A DNA stretch of 64,000 nucleotides from Actinernus sp. WN-2022 (taxonomy: Eukaryota; Cnidaria; Anthozoa; Actiniaria; Actinernidae), in the NCBI GenBank assembly GCA_030867875.1, contig JAOWCC010001634.1, positions 52,238,021-52,302,020 of the forward strand. Reading direction: 5' to 3'. Shown here one piece after another: positions 39,501 to 54,500 of the stretch. The stretch's first letter is position 1, and each line of letters starts with the position of its first letter. The notes under the pieces are model-generated. The model made no database searches, was not told the origin of the DNA, and saw only the letters and a program-made list of their open reading frames with translations. The position numbers and the translations under genes were made by a program.

Positions 39501-42500
39501 AATCTCTGATGAAACAACATTGGGAAGGCATCAAACGAATTGAGCTCATACTAACTGATTCTAGTTTTCCTACCCTTTTTCTGCCATGTGTGTCTATAGG
39601 AGAACTGGAAGAGCCACAGATACACTTGATGATCCCTAGTCTGAAATGATTACAATAATGGACCTTGTATTGGATATAAAGTACCACATAAAAATCTATA
39701 ATTGTTACAATAATTAACTGAACAAGGCATTACCCAGGTGCAGTCAATCCTACCTTTCACTAGGTTCCAGTTTTTTCTCTCTTTTGTGATTTAGGACAAG
39801 AATGGAACAGAGGAAGAGATGAAGCAAGTCTGCCAAGCCAGGATTCCTCACATCATCCTTCAAATTATATCAAGGTAAAGATATTCATTTAAATAGAGCA
39901 CAAAAGGATAATATATTCTCAAATGCACTTCACAAGGGAGGACTTGTTATTAGAAACAGACTGCTATTGTATGATTTTTTTTTAACATACAATTCATGAG
40001 TGTTTGTTAGTATTTCCATAATATAGGCTACTGTGCCAGGAGAAAATCCCAGATTTTGAAACAAGGGTCTCAGTGTCTCGGTGAGTCTCAGATTTGACCA
40101 TTCTTTACCCCTTATCTTTATATATCTTATATACACTCCTTTGCAGAAAGGTTGTTGTTCCCTGTATACTAATTAAGAGTACAGGGAACAACGAACTCAA
40201 GACCCTCATAAATCACCAAGATTTGACATTTTAACCCACCAGGACGACAAACCACAAACCGTGCATTGACAATATTCCTCAATGTTCAACTCTTAAAATT
40301 TTAGGAGATTTTATGACCATGTGCATACTAAACTTAATGAAGCCAATAAGTATTTATATATTTTAAGATGTCTTAGGCAAGAAGGTTATAGTCAGAAAGA
40401 AATCGATCATCTTTTTACATCTATAGTACTCCCTAAAGTTAACTATGGTTTACCAGTTTATGCTGCTTCTCCGCCTGAACATACTACTATCCAAACTTTT
40501 TAACTCGCTGTCATAAATGTAGATAGATATCCTCTCATGTAAACATAACTTCCCTTTTGGAAACCACTGATCGCTCTATATGTAAAAAGATCAGGACAAT
40601 TAATTCTCATCCACTTAGTGAATTGTTGTCTCGCATCAAGGACTCAACTTTAAGACTATGGAGACAAGAAAGCTTATGGCCTAGGATAAATACAGAATAT
40701 GAATACCCTAACGTGGATGAGTTCAGACGTGTTTTGATTTGCTCTCCACTTTTTTTTACCCTTGAAGTTCTAGCAAATGTTTGAGCAGTTTATTAGTCTC
40801 ACAAATATGTGAAAACGTTTCCTAGGTTCTAAGGCGTATGTTTGTTAATAATTTGAGTACTCCAGTGGCAGTATGCCTGAAACAAGACATTCAGCTTCGA
40901 GCGGACATGAAGGAAGTCATGCGAAGTGAAATGCATCATTTTTACAAGTCTACGGAGTTCAAAGAACTTTTCATGGAAGCAGCCAAGCCAGTTATATTAG
41001 AAGTAGTGGAACAAGCTACACGTCCTCTTATAAAGAGAATAGAAGCTTTGGAAGCGCAACTGTCAGAAGTGAAAGTTCTTGCAAACGAAAACGAACAATA
41101 TTTAGAAAGTATAACCCGAGGTTCATTGGTCTGGGTGAAACTGAAGACGAAGATTGTATCGTTAAAATTGTCGACTTCTGTAAGGAAAAACTTGATGTCA
41201 GTGTTGACAAGAGTGAAATAGACCGTGCCCACCGTCTTGGTCCAAAGAAACCTAATACGAAAAGACCTGTGATTGTAAAGTTTAAGTCATACGGTGTTAA
41301 GGCTTCAATTTGTAAAAAGCGTAAAGAACTACAAGGTACTCACTTCTACATTAATGAAGATTTGACCAAGTTTAATGTCAAGCTATTTAACCATGCCCGT
41401 ACACACTGCAGCGGTGTTAAATCTGTTTGGTCTTCAGACGGCAAAATATTGGTTCGAAATGTGGAAGACAAGATACTTCGAATTCACAAGATGGATGATT
41501 TTCTAAGGTTTAATTTAATGGAATCCGCCCTAGGCTTCTCCAGTTCTGAGCGTGACGCACACACTGGACTTGCAGCTTATGGTCGCCTATAGTCCTAGAT
41601 TTTGACTTTGATATTCTCATGTTCCTCATGGCAGTCTATTTGGCTAACTATATTCATCTGTTGTCGTTTCTTTTAGAGTTAAGTTCTTGCACTTTGAATT
41701 CAATTTTTTTAGTTTCGGCGCTCCGAATGTTAATGGTCTTTGGTACTGGAGTAACTGTGCAGAAAGGTAGGTCGGTTTATTTATTAGATGGGGGTTAGCC
41801 TCACTGTTTATAGAGCGGCTATCGGGTTGTTTAATAACATAACCATTAAGTCTTCAAGATTCGTAATGTCATTATCATGGCTAGTACTTGGTTTAAATTT
41901 ATGTATCGTTATTGTTATTTTAGAAGTCATACTCCTGCTGGCAGGAGATGTTGAAGTAAATCCTGGTCCAAAAATGTCATATTTTATAATAGGACATATT
42001 AACGCTAGAAGTCTAGCTATTGAAGATAAATTTGATAAAACCTCCTCCTTTATTTTGGATCGAAAACTTGATTTTTTTGCAATTTCGGAAACCTGGCTAG
42101 ATGGTAAAACTTCTAATGATGCATTGTGCATTGCAGGCTATTATCCTATAATAAGAAAAGACCGAAGAAATATGCGAGGAGGAGGTGTTGCTTTATATGC
42201 AGCACAATCACTTATTATTAAGAGACGTAATGATTTAGAAAAAGACAACATTGAACTACTTTGGGCTGAAATTAAGATGCATAAATTCGCCATGTTGTGC
42301 GGAGTGTGTTGTAGACCTCCAAATAACTCGTTAGAAGAAACCACGGTCTTCCTTGATTCTTTACAAAGTATGCGAGATCAAATTCAACAACATTCAACAC
42401 TTATCGTAATTATGGGGATTTAAATGCTCACTTTGACTCTGACAATTTAATAGGTAGTAGCGCTTTTGGCATTCGGTTTTACCAGTGGCTAGAATGTAAT

Positions 42501-45500
42501 AGCCTTTTTCAGGTGATTAATGAACCAACCCGTGTGACCGAAGGCGGTGCTACTTTACTAGATCTTATTATTACCAATTGTCCCGGCTATTTTGTTGATT
42601 CTGGCACGTACAGCCCACCTTTGAATTGCGACCATTCATACATTTATGGCAAATTGTCTATTTCGTTTGATAAACAAAAGACTTTTAAGAGACAAATATG
42701 GAATTTTTCAAATATTAATAGTAACAATTTGAACGAAGACCTACTGAATATTAGCTGGGAGGAATGTGTCACGGATGGTGTACACATTGATGATGTGTAC
42801 GAGAAATGGTTCAATTGCTTTCGTTCTATAATTGAAAAACATATTCCTTGTAAGACAGTTGTCATACGCCCACGTGATAAGCCTTGGATGGTTTCTAAAG
42901 TAACAAACGCAATTCGCAAACGAAACAGACTTTTAAAATCCCATTCTAAGAAAACGACAAGTTTGTCTTGGCAAAGGTATAAAAAACAGAGAAATCATAC
43001 CACGTCATTGATTCGAGATGCAAAAACCTTGTATTATCATAAACTAAATAGCCAATTATCAGACTCATCATTAGGCCCAAAAAAATGGTGGAGTCTTATT
43101 AAATCAGTTTTTAATAACAAAACTCATATATCTATACCAGTTATTCAAGAGGGAACTGAATTTATATTTGATTCAAAAAGAAAAGCTGAATTATTCAACA
43201 AATAATTCGCCAGCCTGGCTACGGTTGATGATCTCGGCCACCCATTACCTGCAATCACATTACAGTCACAAGATAGCGTTAACAATTCGTTGTCTATAAT
43301 TGAAACAACCGAACAGGAAGTATTAAAGTTAATGGAGAAGGTCACGTATCAAAGGCATGCGGGCACGATGGTATTGGAAACAAAATAATAAAAATATGCC
43401 GTCTAGGTATTTTAGAATCATTCACACATCTAATTAATTTATTTTTTTTACAGGGAAAATATCCTAGCGAATGATAAAAAGCTAACGTAATTCCTCTATT
43501 TAAAAAAGAAAATCGTCAATTTAAAGTTAATTATCGTCCTGTTTCGCTTCTTGTTTCTATTTCTAAGATACCAGAAAAAATAGTATTTACCAGACTTTAC
43601 GAATTTCTAGTAGACATCGGATTTCTTAGTCGTTTTCAATCTGGTTTCCGACCTGGTGATAGCACTGTTTACCAACTTATTCTCATTACTCATAAGATTT
43701 ATGAGGCTTTAGAAAAGGGAAAAGAGATACGTATGGTTTTCCTTGATATAAGTAAGGCGTTTGATAGAGTATGGCATAAGGGTTTAATTTACAAACTAGA
43801 AAATCTAGGAGTTAAAGATCCTCTTTTAGTTGGTTTCGCAGCTATCTAAGTTTCAGAAAAAAAGAGTAGTTATTGAAGGGCAAAGCTCGAATTGGTTAAA
43901 TATTGATGCCGGTGTTCTACAGCTTCTGTACTTGGGCCATTGCTCTTTCTCGTTTACATTAATGATCTAAGTACAAACGTTTCATCCAACTGTTTTCTTT
44001 ATGCTGACGATACGTCACTATTTGATGTAGTAGATGATCCATCTATTTCTGGTGTAAAATTAAACAAAGATCTTAATACTATTAACATGTGGTGTAAGCA
44101 GTGGCTGATGACTATGAACCCTAGCAAATGTGAATGCATCACATTTTCAGTAAAGCAATTTAAAATAATTCATCCTACGCTTTACTTGGATCATATTGCG
44201 TTAAGTGAAGTGGACTCTCATACTCATTTGGGACTAACTCTGTCGGCTAATTTCTCTTGGAGTAACCATATTCTTGGCGTACATCAGAAAGCTAGTAAAT
44301 GTACGAATGTTTTAAAAGGGGTAAAATACAAGCTCAACAGATCCACTCTTATTTCCCTGTACAAAAGCCTTATTAGAGAGAAGCTAATCTTTTAGAATGT
44401 GTTCAGTGTGATTCAGCTAGGATCGCTACTGGAGCTATGAAGGGAACTAATAGAAAGCGACTGTTAAATGAATTATGCTGGGAGGATATGGTAACTAGAA
44501 GATTTCTACATAAATTAACTTTATTTTATAAAATAGTTAACTCGTATACACCGTCCTATCTTCGTGAGCTTTTACCTGTAAAAGTAAGTCAAAGATCAAG
44601 ATATGCATTACGATCAAATGAAAATTTTACGTTAATTTCTACGCGTACCAAAGCGCTTTAAGAAATCGTTTTTCCCATCAACAATAGTATCATGGAATAA
44701 TCTGGATATTGCTATACGTTCTGTCGAACCTCTGTCTTTAATCAAAACTAGATTACGTAATACTTTTTGTGGGAATAAATATAACAAAATTTATAATGTT
44801 TCCTTGAGTCGATATAGCTCGATTTTACACACCAGATTGCGATTAAATCATTGCGCTCTCAATGCGCACCTATATAGAATTAATTGTAAACCCTCTCCTT
44901 TCTGCGATTGTACATGGGACACGATTGAAACTGTCCAACATTATTTTCTATATTGCCCCCGATATGCCGCCCAGCGTCAGCAATTAGTTTCCTTCTCTGC
45001 ACGGTTATTCCATTCCAGATGGTCACAAAAAAAAAAAAAAAATACACGGCTCAGAACAGATTGGCAATGAAGAAAACTATGCTCTAATGTGTAATGTTCA
45101 GTCATTCATATTGAAAACCAAACGATTTAAGAACTGATCAGATGAAAATAGTAGCAGACCATGGACTTATGATTTATTATTTTTGTCTTTTGTTTACGCA
45201 CTTTGTTAATACACTTTGTTAATATATTTGTTTATGTTTGTCATTATAGTCACTGTTAATTTAGTTAAATATTAATATTACTATAATGCACTCTCCACTA
45301 TTTATGTAAACAATACAGACATAATCTCCCTCGATGAGCTTTGCTCTTGGAGAAAATGTCGAGAAAAAATAAGTAAAAAAAATAAATACAGAACGTTTTA
45401 AAACAGTTTTATAAATAGGTGTATTTTAAAATATAACTTAGCTTTTTAAATATTGTATAATTATTGTATAATTAATTTGTCACATTTTACGAAAAGGGGA

Positions 45501-48500
45501 ACGCACGTCAATTGCCTGACGAGTGACATGTGAAATAATTTCAACCGACATTTTGTAAGTAAATCTACCAGATTGTATTCTGTTAAAATGTCATCAAATA
45601 TAGCAGTAAATGGCCCGATTCCTGTTGTTCTAGGCCAGCGTCGGCATTTTCACTCGGTCGCTTCATGACATGTATAATTAATGAACACTAGAGTGCTGCC
45701 TTTTCAAATATTAGTGCTACACTAGGAGCAGTTGTAATAGCGCTTTTGCAGAAAACAGTCATGTGCTGGTATGAATTGAACTTGTGATCTCCATGGGAAC
45801 AATGTTGCCATGGATGCTGTATGGCAAGGTATCTTTAAAAATGCTGTTTTAGAAAGATTGACTGGAGGTGGAAAATAGCATTTACAAACAGGTTTGGCTA
45901 TAACACTGCCGATTTCGTACAAGTGCCTTTAGATATATGAATTAAGAATTGTTTGCCATCTAGTACAACCATGTGATTGCATTCCTGCAAAAAGGCCATT
46001 ACATTAGAATGTAAATGATCATGAGCATGAGTAGTGAATCGATAGACCTAGTCAGCTTGCCTGTTTGTTATCCTATTTCAGACCATCTGACTTTTCTCTT
46101 GGCACTGATGCTTTTTTGTTTTTCTATATCCCAAGAGGAAATGTACCAATTTCTATAATTGGAAAACAGCACTGAATCCTCTGGAGAACTATCACGTGGT
46201 CTGAAATGGGGCAACAAATAGGCAAGCTGACTAGGTCTATTATCTGGCTCCCTAGTACAAACCATGTAGGACACAAAAATATGCTAGAACTTCATGAACT
46301 ACATATATTATTTACCTATTCCTAGGTGGCCCGAGTTAAGGCCACTCAGGGCCTCTTGTTTAATATGGATCCGTTGTCCGAGCGAGTCTTGAATTCCGCG
46401 ACACAGAAGTGTGACATTTTCCGCGAACTGATTTGAATAATCAATGATCCACAGTGTTTGTTTTGCTTTGAGATCGCACCAAAAATTCTCTACAGATAAA
46501 ATTTTCTTTTAGAAATCGAGATGCTTACGTTTTGAAAGTTTTCACTTCATTTACCTATCTGAACAGTTTCCACCTCATGCGAAAAATGGTTGAGTCCATA
46601 GTTTTCGATATTCAGTTTTAATTTGTTGTCTGTTAATTAGTGTGAGATCGTACGAACCACATCGAACTTTTGCAGTTTTTTTACTTCATCACTTTGTGAT
46701 GTTAATTGTTCATTGCCCATTTATTTGGCCATTCGAACGCATTTTCGCAGAGCCGTCGAATGCTCAATCGAAGTCTTTAAAATTAGAGCTTTCGCGAAGG
46801 TCACACAAGAATCAGATATCGAGTACACTGACTCAAATCATTTTCGAATAAAGGTGGAAAGTGCTCACCGATAAGTAAACAAAAAACACCCATAACAAAG
46901 CAAACGTTACTCAGTATGGATCTAAAATTAATGTAATGAATCAGTTCGCTGCTTCACACTTCAATCCTGCGCCGCCACAATCCGTGTTAGTCATTCTCTT
47001 TTATATTTTTGTTTTATATAATATTTCTCGTCACGGTAAATGTACTTCTAAGCTGTAATGTGGCAACTATTTCTTCAAATTCGCGTAAGTTGGGCTTTCA
47101 AATTGATCTTGAAGTTCGGCGGGTGTAAAGTACAGGTCACAGGTCAGGTCACAGTACATGCAAAGGATTACGAGTTTGAGCCCGAGTAGGAGCGCTCGAA
47201 AAACGTTTTTCTCTCGTTTTTCTTCTCTTCTTGTTTACCTGCAAACCCTAACTCTAGGTAAGTGAGAACCCGCCGTTTACCAGTGAACTCGTCCGATGGT
47301 TATGGTTAGGTTTGCATTGCAAACTATGGACTAAAATAAGATCCTAACCATAACTTTTCTTAAAGTGCCACTACGACGAAAATTTACCATTTTGATTTGC
47401 CACTTTTTCAGTGTCTATAGGTCAATCAGTATTAGAAATATCCGAAATAGTAAAAAATATTCCCAAATGGGCATCTTAAACCACAAATTTTAGGAGAGTT
47501 TACCGGTAAAATCCTGTCCGCCATTGCTGGAAGCCGTGCCCTTTGTTCAGCTTTAAACAAAGGTTTATTCACCGGAAGTGATGTCATACACTTAACACGA
47601 CAACCTCGTGGCGTGAAATAGCGTGCATAAAAAAGTAGCCAACCTCGCAAAGATAAATATAACTTTTTTCTTATGTACGTGAAGACGTTTTTAGTAGAAA
47701 TATGCCTCCAGGCGTTGTGTTCTGCAGGCGAGCGTTAAGTGTATGACATCATTTCCGGTGAATAAACCTTTGTTTAAAGCTGAACAAAGGGCACGGCTTC
47801 CAGTAATGGCGGACGTGTAGATTCAATATTCGGAGCTAAAAAAGTAAGACTTCCTGTCGTTGTATCGAAAAACAATTTTAACTGGTAATAATATATGAAC
47901 TCTACTTTATGAATATGCAAAAACATTGATATGTCAAAATTTGATCGTAGGGGCACTTTAAGTGCATCAGTCTTTGGTCTGAGAGATCTGTTTTGAACTT
48001 CCGCAAATTATCTGAAGTGTGGTTGGATACTTTAGAGAATAATTCACAAATATAGGATGGTCTAGGTCATGCAGAGATTTAAACATCATGATAGCCTTAG
48101 CTTTGAACCGTCATTCTGCTAAGGAATCACAACCCAGTTCTCTACGCATCTGCGATGATCTAATTGAGTAATCAGCCTTGCTAATTATTCTTGCAGCTCG
48201 GTTTTGTAGTTTTTGCAATTTTACTGCTAATCCTGAGCCTATCTTATCCCAAACCGCACTGCAATAGGCAAAGTGAGGCAAAATAAGTGCCCTGTAAACA
48301 TTGATTAGTACATTTTGGGCACATAAGGCCTCACCTTTCTTAATATTCCCAAACCAGAGGACACTTTCTCGATTACATTTTATATATGGGTGTTCCAACT
48401 AAGGTTTTGGTCAATGTGTACACCCAGGTATTTGGTTTCCATTACTCTTTTGATGAAATTCTTATTTACTGAAAGTTCTATATTCATATCTACACTGGCT

Positions 48501-51500
48501 AATATCTGCTTTGCCCCAATAACCATATATGCAGTCTTGAGAATATTCAGTGTCAATTTGTTGGCAAGCAGCCAGTTCTTTATGAACTCCAATTTGTTAT
48601 TCATTGCAGATTCCAGTGACTCCACTCTCCTGGGTTTATAAATCCGATAAAGAACGGCCACTCATTCTGAATCTATTACTTAAAAAGATTAATGGACCCA
48701 ATATCGATCTTTGGGGAATGCCAGTTTTAATTAAACGTTTTGATGACAGCTTTCCACTGACACTGCACTTCCGACTCCTGCTGCATACGTATGACTCAAA
48801 CCATTTTATAGTAGAGTGGTCAATACCGTCAATTCACAACAGTACTAGGACGTTTTGACAAAGGATGCACTTTCAACATCACGGCTGCTTACCATTGTGA
48901 GGCTAATGGTGCTGTCCAGTGATATGAGGGATGCAACAGAACTCCCAGACATAGTCCTACACAGCACAAGAACCACATTCCAGTGATCAGTATTATAGTT
49001 AACTCACAAACAATAATTCCATCCTCTTTATATCCATTCATTTTTTTTAGAACGAACTACCAGTAGTACACAGCACACGAAAAAAAAAAGTGATAATACA
49101 ATTACCGTCTTTTTGGTAGTGTCTTCAGTTTTGCAACAAGTGACCGAAAGGAAGGGCGGGAAGGGTCGAGTACACGAGCAATATGAACCAGGCTCTCCTC
49201 ATCCACTGCAACCAGTTGATTCATAAGGAATTTCAGGTGTGACAAGATGGTTTCTGGCTGTAATTAAGATAATAGGTTTGGCAAATCCCTACTATCCAAC
49301 CACAAGTATTATAACATATTTACTTCATGTTGAACACCACCTCCTGGTTAACTCAAAATCTGACGATTCAAACATTTTAGATTGAATAGTATGAGAAAAG
49401 TCCACACCTTAGCAAGAAGAAAGCTGACAGTGTCCTTAGGATCCATACAATGAAGGAATGCACCTGTAATCAATAACAATGACAACAAGAATTCACTTAA
49501 GGAAAACGTGCTGATTTGTATAACACATACAAATAAGCCACTTTCAAGATCATGCACAATATTCATGTCTTTTGTTTCAACTGGTGAGCCACCTATTGTT
49601 TAACATCCACGAAACAAACAAAGGATTTGTACAACAGTGCATGATACTGAAACTGGTCTATTAGGAGGGCAGCAATCACACATTGATAACATACCATTAT
49701 AACTCCTGCTAACCACATCTGTAAACCCACGTGATGCAAGCTTGTTAAGCAGGTCAGACGACAAGTGGAGCTGACCTGTCTGGTACAGAATTTCTAGTGT
49801 TTCTGGCATAAGACCACGTGCCTGCAGAGATATGAATCATAATACCACATGCCTGTAGAAATATGAATCATAAGACCACATGCCTGCAGAGATATGAATC
49901 ATAAGACCACATGCCTGAAGAAATATTAATCATAAGACCATGAGCTGCAGAAATATGAATCATAAGACCATGTGCCTACAGAAATATGAATCAGATGACC
50001 ACATGCCTGCAGAAATATGAACCATAAGACCATGTGCCTGCAGAAATATGAATCATAAGACCACATGCCTGCAGAAATATCAATCATAAGACCACATGCC
50101 TGCAGAAATATGAATCATAAGACCATGTGCCTACAGAAATATGAATCATAAGACCACATGCCTGCACAAATATGAACCATAAGACCACATGCCTGCAGAG
50201 ATATGAATCACAAGACCATGTGACTGAATGAATTTGTAATTTCTAATAATTCTGATTCAGTAGCAGGATTTAGGAATATAGAGTTAACAAAAGAACCAGA
50301 AAGAAAAGAATGGGGAGAAGTTAGAGAGTCAGGAATTTTGCTCCCTAAATTAGGGCCAATGTTTGAGAAATAGTTACAAAAACGATTTGCAATCTCAGTA
50401 GGGTTAATGATACTTAGGTTATCAACAGTACAAGCAAGAGGTAAACTTGTAGTACGTCTCTTTCTATTAATGACTTTGTTTAAAATCTTCCAGGTACTTT
50501 TTATGTTTGATTTCGCCTGTTCCAGTTTCTTTTCATAATAAAGACGTTTAGCAAGTCTTCAAAAACTCATGAATAATGAATGAGCATTTTGTCCAATCAG
50601 ATGAAGCAAATCAGTCACGTGCATGCTCCTTTATACCTGATAAAATATCATCATTCTAAAAGGCCCGCAGAGGGATTTGAATTCTGTCCCAGGGGGAAAT
50701 GGGGTTAATGATTGAGACAATGGAATTTCTATTGATGTTTCAGCTTTCTCATTGAATTGCTAATTAGGATGAACGTTTTATATAAAGAATACTAATGAAC
50801 ATGAAATTTTATATAAAGTTTCATCCTAATTAAGAATTCACTGATAAAGACCCAAAGATAGCAAAAAGTACACGGAACATAAGGTACCTAGATAATAAAT
50901 TTTGCACTAAATTTACTAATATCAGCAGACTACCGAGATACACAGATAATATTTTTTTAAATGAAGGTATCCAACTTGTTTACCAAGCCACTGTTTAGTT
51001 CCAAGTATTAAACCAAACTCAAAGCCGTAAAATAATAAAAACGTGCATTAAACTTACATATTTTGTGCCGGAGTCAAAAATTTAGATTAGGACACCAAAT
51101 CCTTCAAGTGCAGGTTCTTCTTGCATTGCGAAACGCCGCTTCAAACAACATAGTATGGTAATTTCTTCATGTCATTCCCTTGAGATGTTCGTAATTGCAG
51201 GCGGTGATTACTCAAATATTTTGCATGCCGTTGTGAATACAAAGGTTCAATGGTTCATTAAGTATTCATTGCATTCTTAAAGCGTTTTTGAAGCCGTTTA
51301 AAACACTCACAGCACGTGTTTTATCAAGTCTAAAAATTATCTGGCTTCGCCCTCAAATTTTTAAACTTGATAAAACACTGCTGTTCGTGTTTTAAACAGG
51401 ACATAAAGAATGATTCAATTTGTTTTTGTAATTCTTATACAGATTATCATTTTCAGAACATGAAGATGCAAGAAATTTCTTGTATAACTTGTTCTTTCTC

Positions 51501-54500
51501 TTAATAGACTTCAGTAGACCTTTTGAAAGGCATGGTTCCTTAAGAATGTGTTACTCTTCAGAGGGAAACAAGAGTTCTAAATACTAGTAAATTTATCTAA
51601 AAAGCTTTCATACGCAGTTTTTGGATCATTGAAACCTTGTAAGTCAGACCACTTGGTATTATTTAGGCATTCATGAAATAGCGATACATTAGCCTCACTT
51701 TTTGTTGCAAAAGATGAGACGCGCACTTACGTCCTCTTTAACGCATTGGTCATTGTAAAAACAAAAAATAGGAATGTGATCAGAAATGTCGGTGAACAAA
51801 AGACCACTAAAACAATATTAAATTGTCCAACTGGTTTGTGAATATGTTATCAATGAGCATTGCAGTATTTGATGTCAGTCTAGTAGGACAATAACTTATA
51901 ATTCATTAAGTTCAAATTGTAGTCACCCAAAAGGCCACCAAGTAGCATAGTTTGTTAGTTTTGGAAATACTTGCAGTGTGTTAATAATGTTAACAAAATA
52001 ATTCATTAACGTTCTGATTGGGGGGTCTGTAGATAACTCCTAGAACAATATTTTCCCCTCTGGGACTACATATATCGACGAACAAAGACTATGTAAGCTG
52101 TGTCTCATCAAAGCATAAGTCGGGACGGCATTTATATTCTAAATCAGAGGCTAAATATATACCAACCCCACCACCTTGTTAAATGTTTGGGCGATGATTG
52201 TGAACAAAATTATAGCCATCTATGTCAGCAGAATGTGCTGAAGTTCAAAGCCAAGTTTTGGAGATACCAATTATTAAAAAATTATTATCAACAGATGCAA
52301 ATAGATTAGAGAGATTGTCAAGATTATGAGGGAGGCTTCGAATATTTAGATGGTAAAAAGATAAGCAACTGCAGGAATCATTTGGATTAATTTTAGCCAA
52401 CATTTAATTAAATTTATGTTGAACTTCCGTATAATAATTGCAGTTAAAATTATCCTAGAAATTTGAATCTGGATCTAAATCATGGGATATGGCTAGACTA
52501 TGATAAATTATTAGCAAAAAACATTAGCAGGTAAAAATGGGTTAAATTTCAAACTGGATATTCAATAAGACCAGCAGACCATGAACTGTGCCATGGGCTC
52601 TAATGAACAAGTTGCATCATTAAAAGTGAGTTGTAAATGGTTGCTTGTCAATATATGTGTACTAGGCTTGCATTTGAGCATCAGGCAGTTTACAGAGTTG
52701 TTACCTTGGCAACATCAAACATGTGTTCCTTCAGACCATAAGACCCCAGTAACTCAAGAGCACCACACTCATCATAGTCAAAGTTGTCATTGATAAACTG
52801 ACTGCAAACAACAAATAACAATACTCTCATTACAATCTTTATCCAATAAATACCATATCTGCCAATTCATTCATGAATACATGTACCACCATCAGATAAC
52901 TGAATATCATATAAATATGGTCAAGTGATAATTTATTAGGAGTAGTAATAATTTTAACTTTTATAATTTGGCCTTAATTGACCATTATTCATCACCACTG
53001 TTCATCATTATTCAAACTGGTCAAAAATACCATATCCAACTGAACCCCCCCCCCCCCCCTCAAAAAAAAGATTATATTACGTACTATGTAAATTCTTTTA
53101 GATTTGAATTCCTCTCAGTTTGTCTGTTAATGTACCTTTTGTTCTAATTATCACTCTATTTTAAAGTGCCACTATGACGAAATTCGACCATTTTCTTTTC
53201 TACCTTTTTGTCTTCCAAAACGACACACAGTGTCGAAAATATCCAAATCAGTGAAAAATATTACCAAAGGACCAAATTAACGTATGAATTTTGCAGAGAG
53301 TTTACCGTTGAAATCACGGCCGCCATTACTGAAGTGTGTTCCAAATACTTCGAGATTTTCGACCAGCGGTTTGCTGTCGTGACGTCATCTTCTCAACGCG
53401 TTGCTCTTGTAAATGCGTATTTCCATTCAAAACTTCGTTCTTTCCTTTCCTTTTTGGAAAAAAATAGTATAAACAAATACTTTACTTATAATTTCGTGCG
53501 AAAGTGTGTGTGAAACGTAGCCCCGCATGTTGTTGTGTTGAGAAGATGACGTCACGTTCGCTGGAAATTGGCTCTGTCATGGCTCTGTCACGGAACGGGT
53601 TCGAGTAATGGCGGACATAAAAACTCAAGATTCGGACCCAAAAAAATAAGACTTCCCATCGTCATATAAAAAAACGGTGTGGGTAGACAAAAAGTATAGC
53701 AACTTTTCTTTACAAATACGCTAAAATATCGCTATCTCAAAATTTGATCGTAGGGCACTTTAAGATCTCTGTGATTTAGAGTACCTGAATAAATTATTTT
53801 AAAGGTCAACTAACTGACACTGAATTCGAAACTGCGTGTGCCATAAGCTAAAGTGTTTTAAATAAAAGTCCTCCTCAGCAACAACTAAAGGAAATTCCTC
53901 AAACACGTTCATCGCTCATTTAACTCCAGGCTACTCCAATTCCAAAAAGGAACTTACTTTCTAATTCAGATACAGAGCCAAATTAAGGTTCAGCAATAAA
54001 ACTGTCCATTAAATAAAAATATACAGTATTGGTATGATAGATATTAAGTATAATTATAGCTATTATATACATATTCATTGAGCCTGAAATTTGTTGTTGG
54101 TACAGAAGTTATGGAGTTAGTGTATAACACAAATCAACTATATAGCTAGCTATGGCTATTCAGATCTGTATAAACTGCATTCCAGTTCCTAGCATTCACA
54201 ATACTAAGTTACCCTCCAGTGTAGATTTAAAATAAAAATCTCTAAAGATTTCTAAATTTGTTATCTTTAGCACAAATACATTGGTGCGCCGCGCCTTAAT
54301 GGTAATGATACTGCTGTAAGTGACAGTTGCCTCACTGGTTAGCTCAGTTGGTAGAGCATGGTCTAGAGTGTGTCCTGTCCTGTCTCCTAGCTTCCTCTTC
54401 TAATCTATACGAGGGGGACCTCGTTGTGTTATTTTGAGAAAGAGTAGAGGATTGTCTCCCGACATAACCTGAGTCTGGTATTTAAACTACCACTCATGAT

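Larger units (their letters stand above)
40790..45390 (+). mobile_element. Nearly full-length APE-type non-LTR retrotransposon
   Basis: It has two coding regions, ORF1 (40838-41592) and ORF2 (about 41788-45070), then a spacer and an A-rich tail near 45366-45390. The order coiled-coil ORF1, 2A-like peptide, apurinic endonuclease, reverse transcriptase, Cys-rich end fits the CR1/jockey/Daphne group of APE elements. Several single-base shifts inactivate it. Confidence 0.9.
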
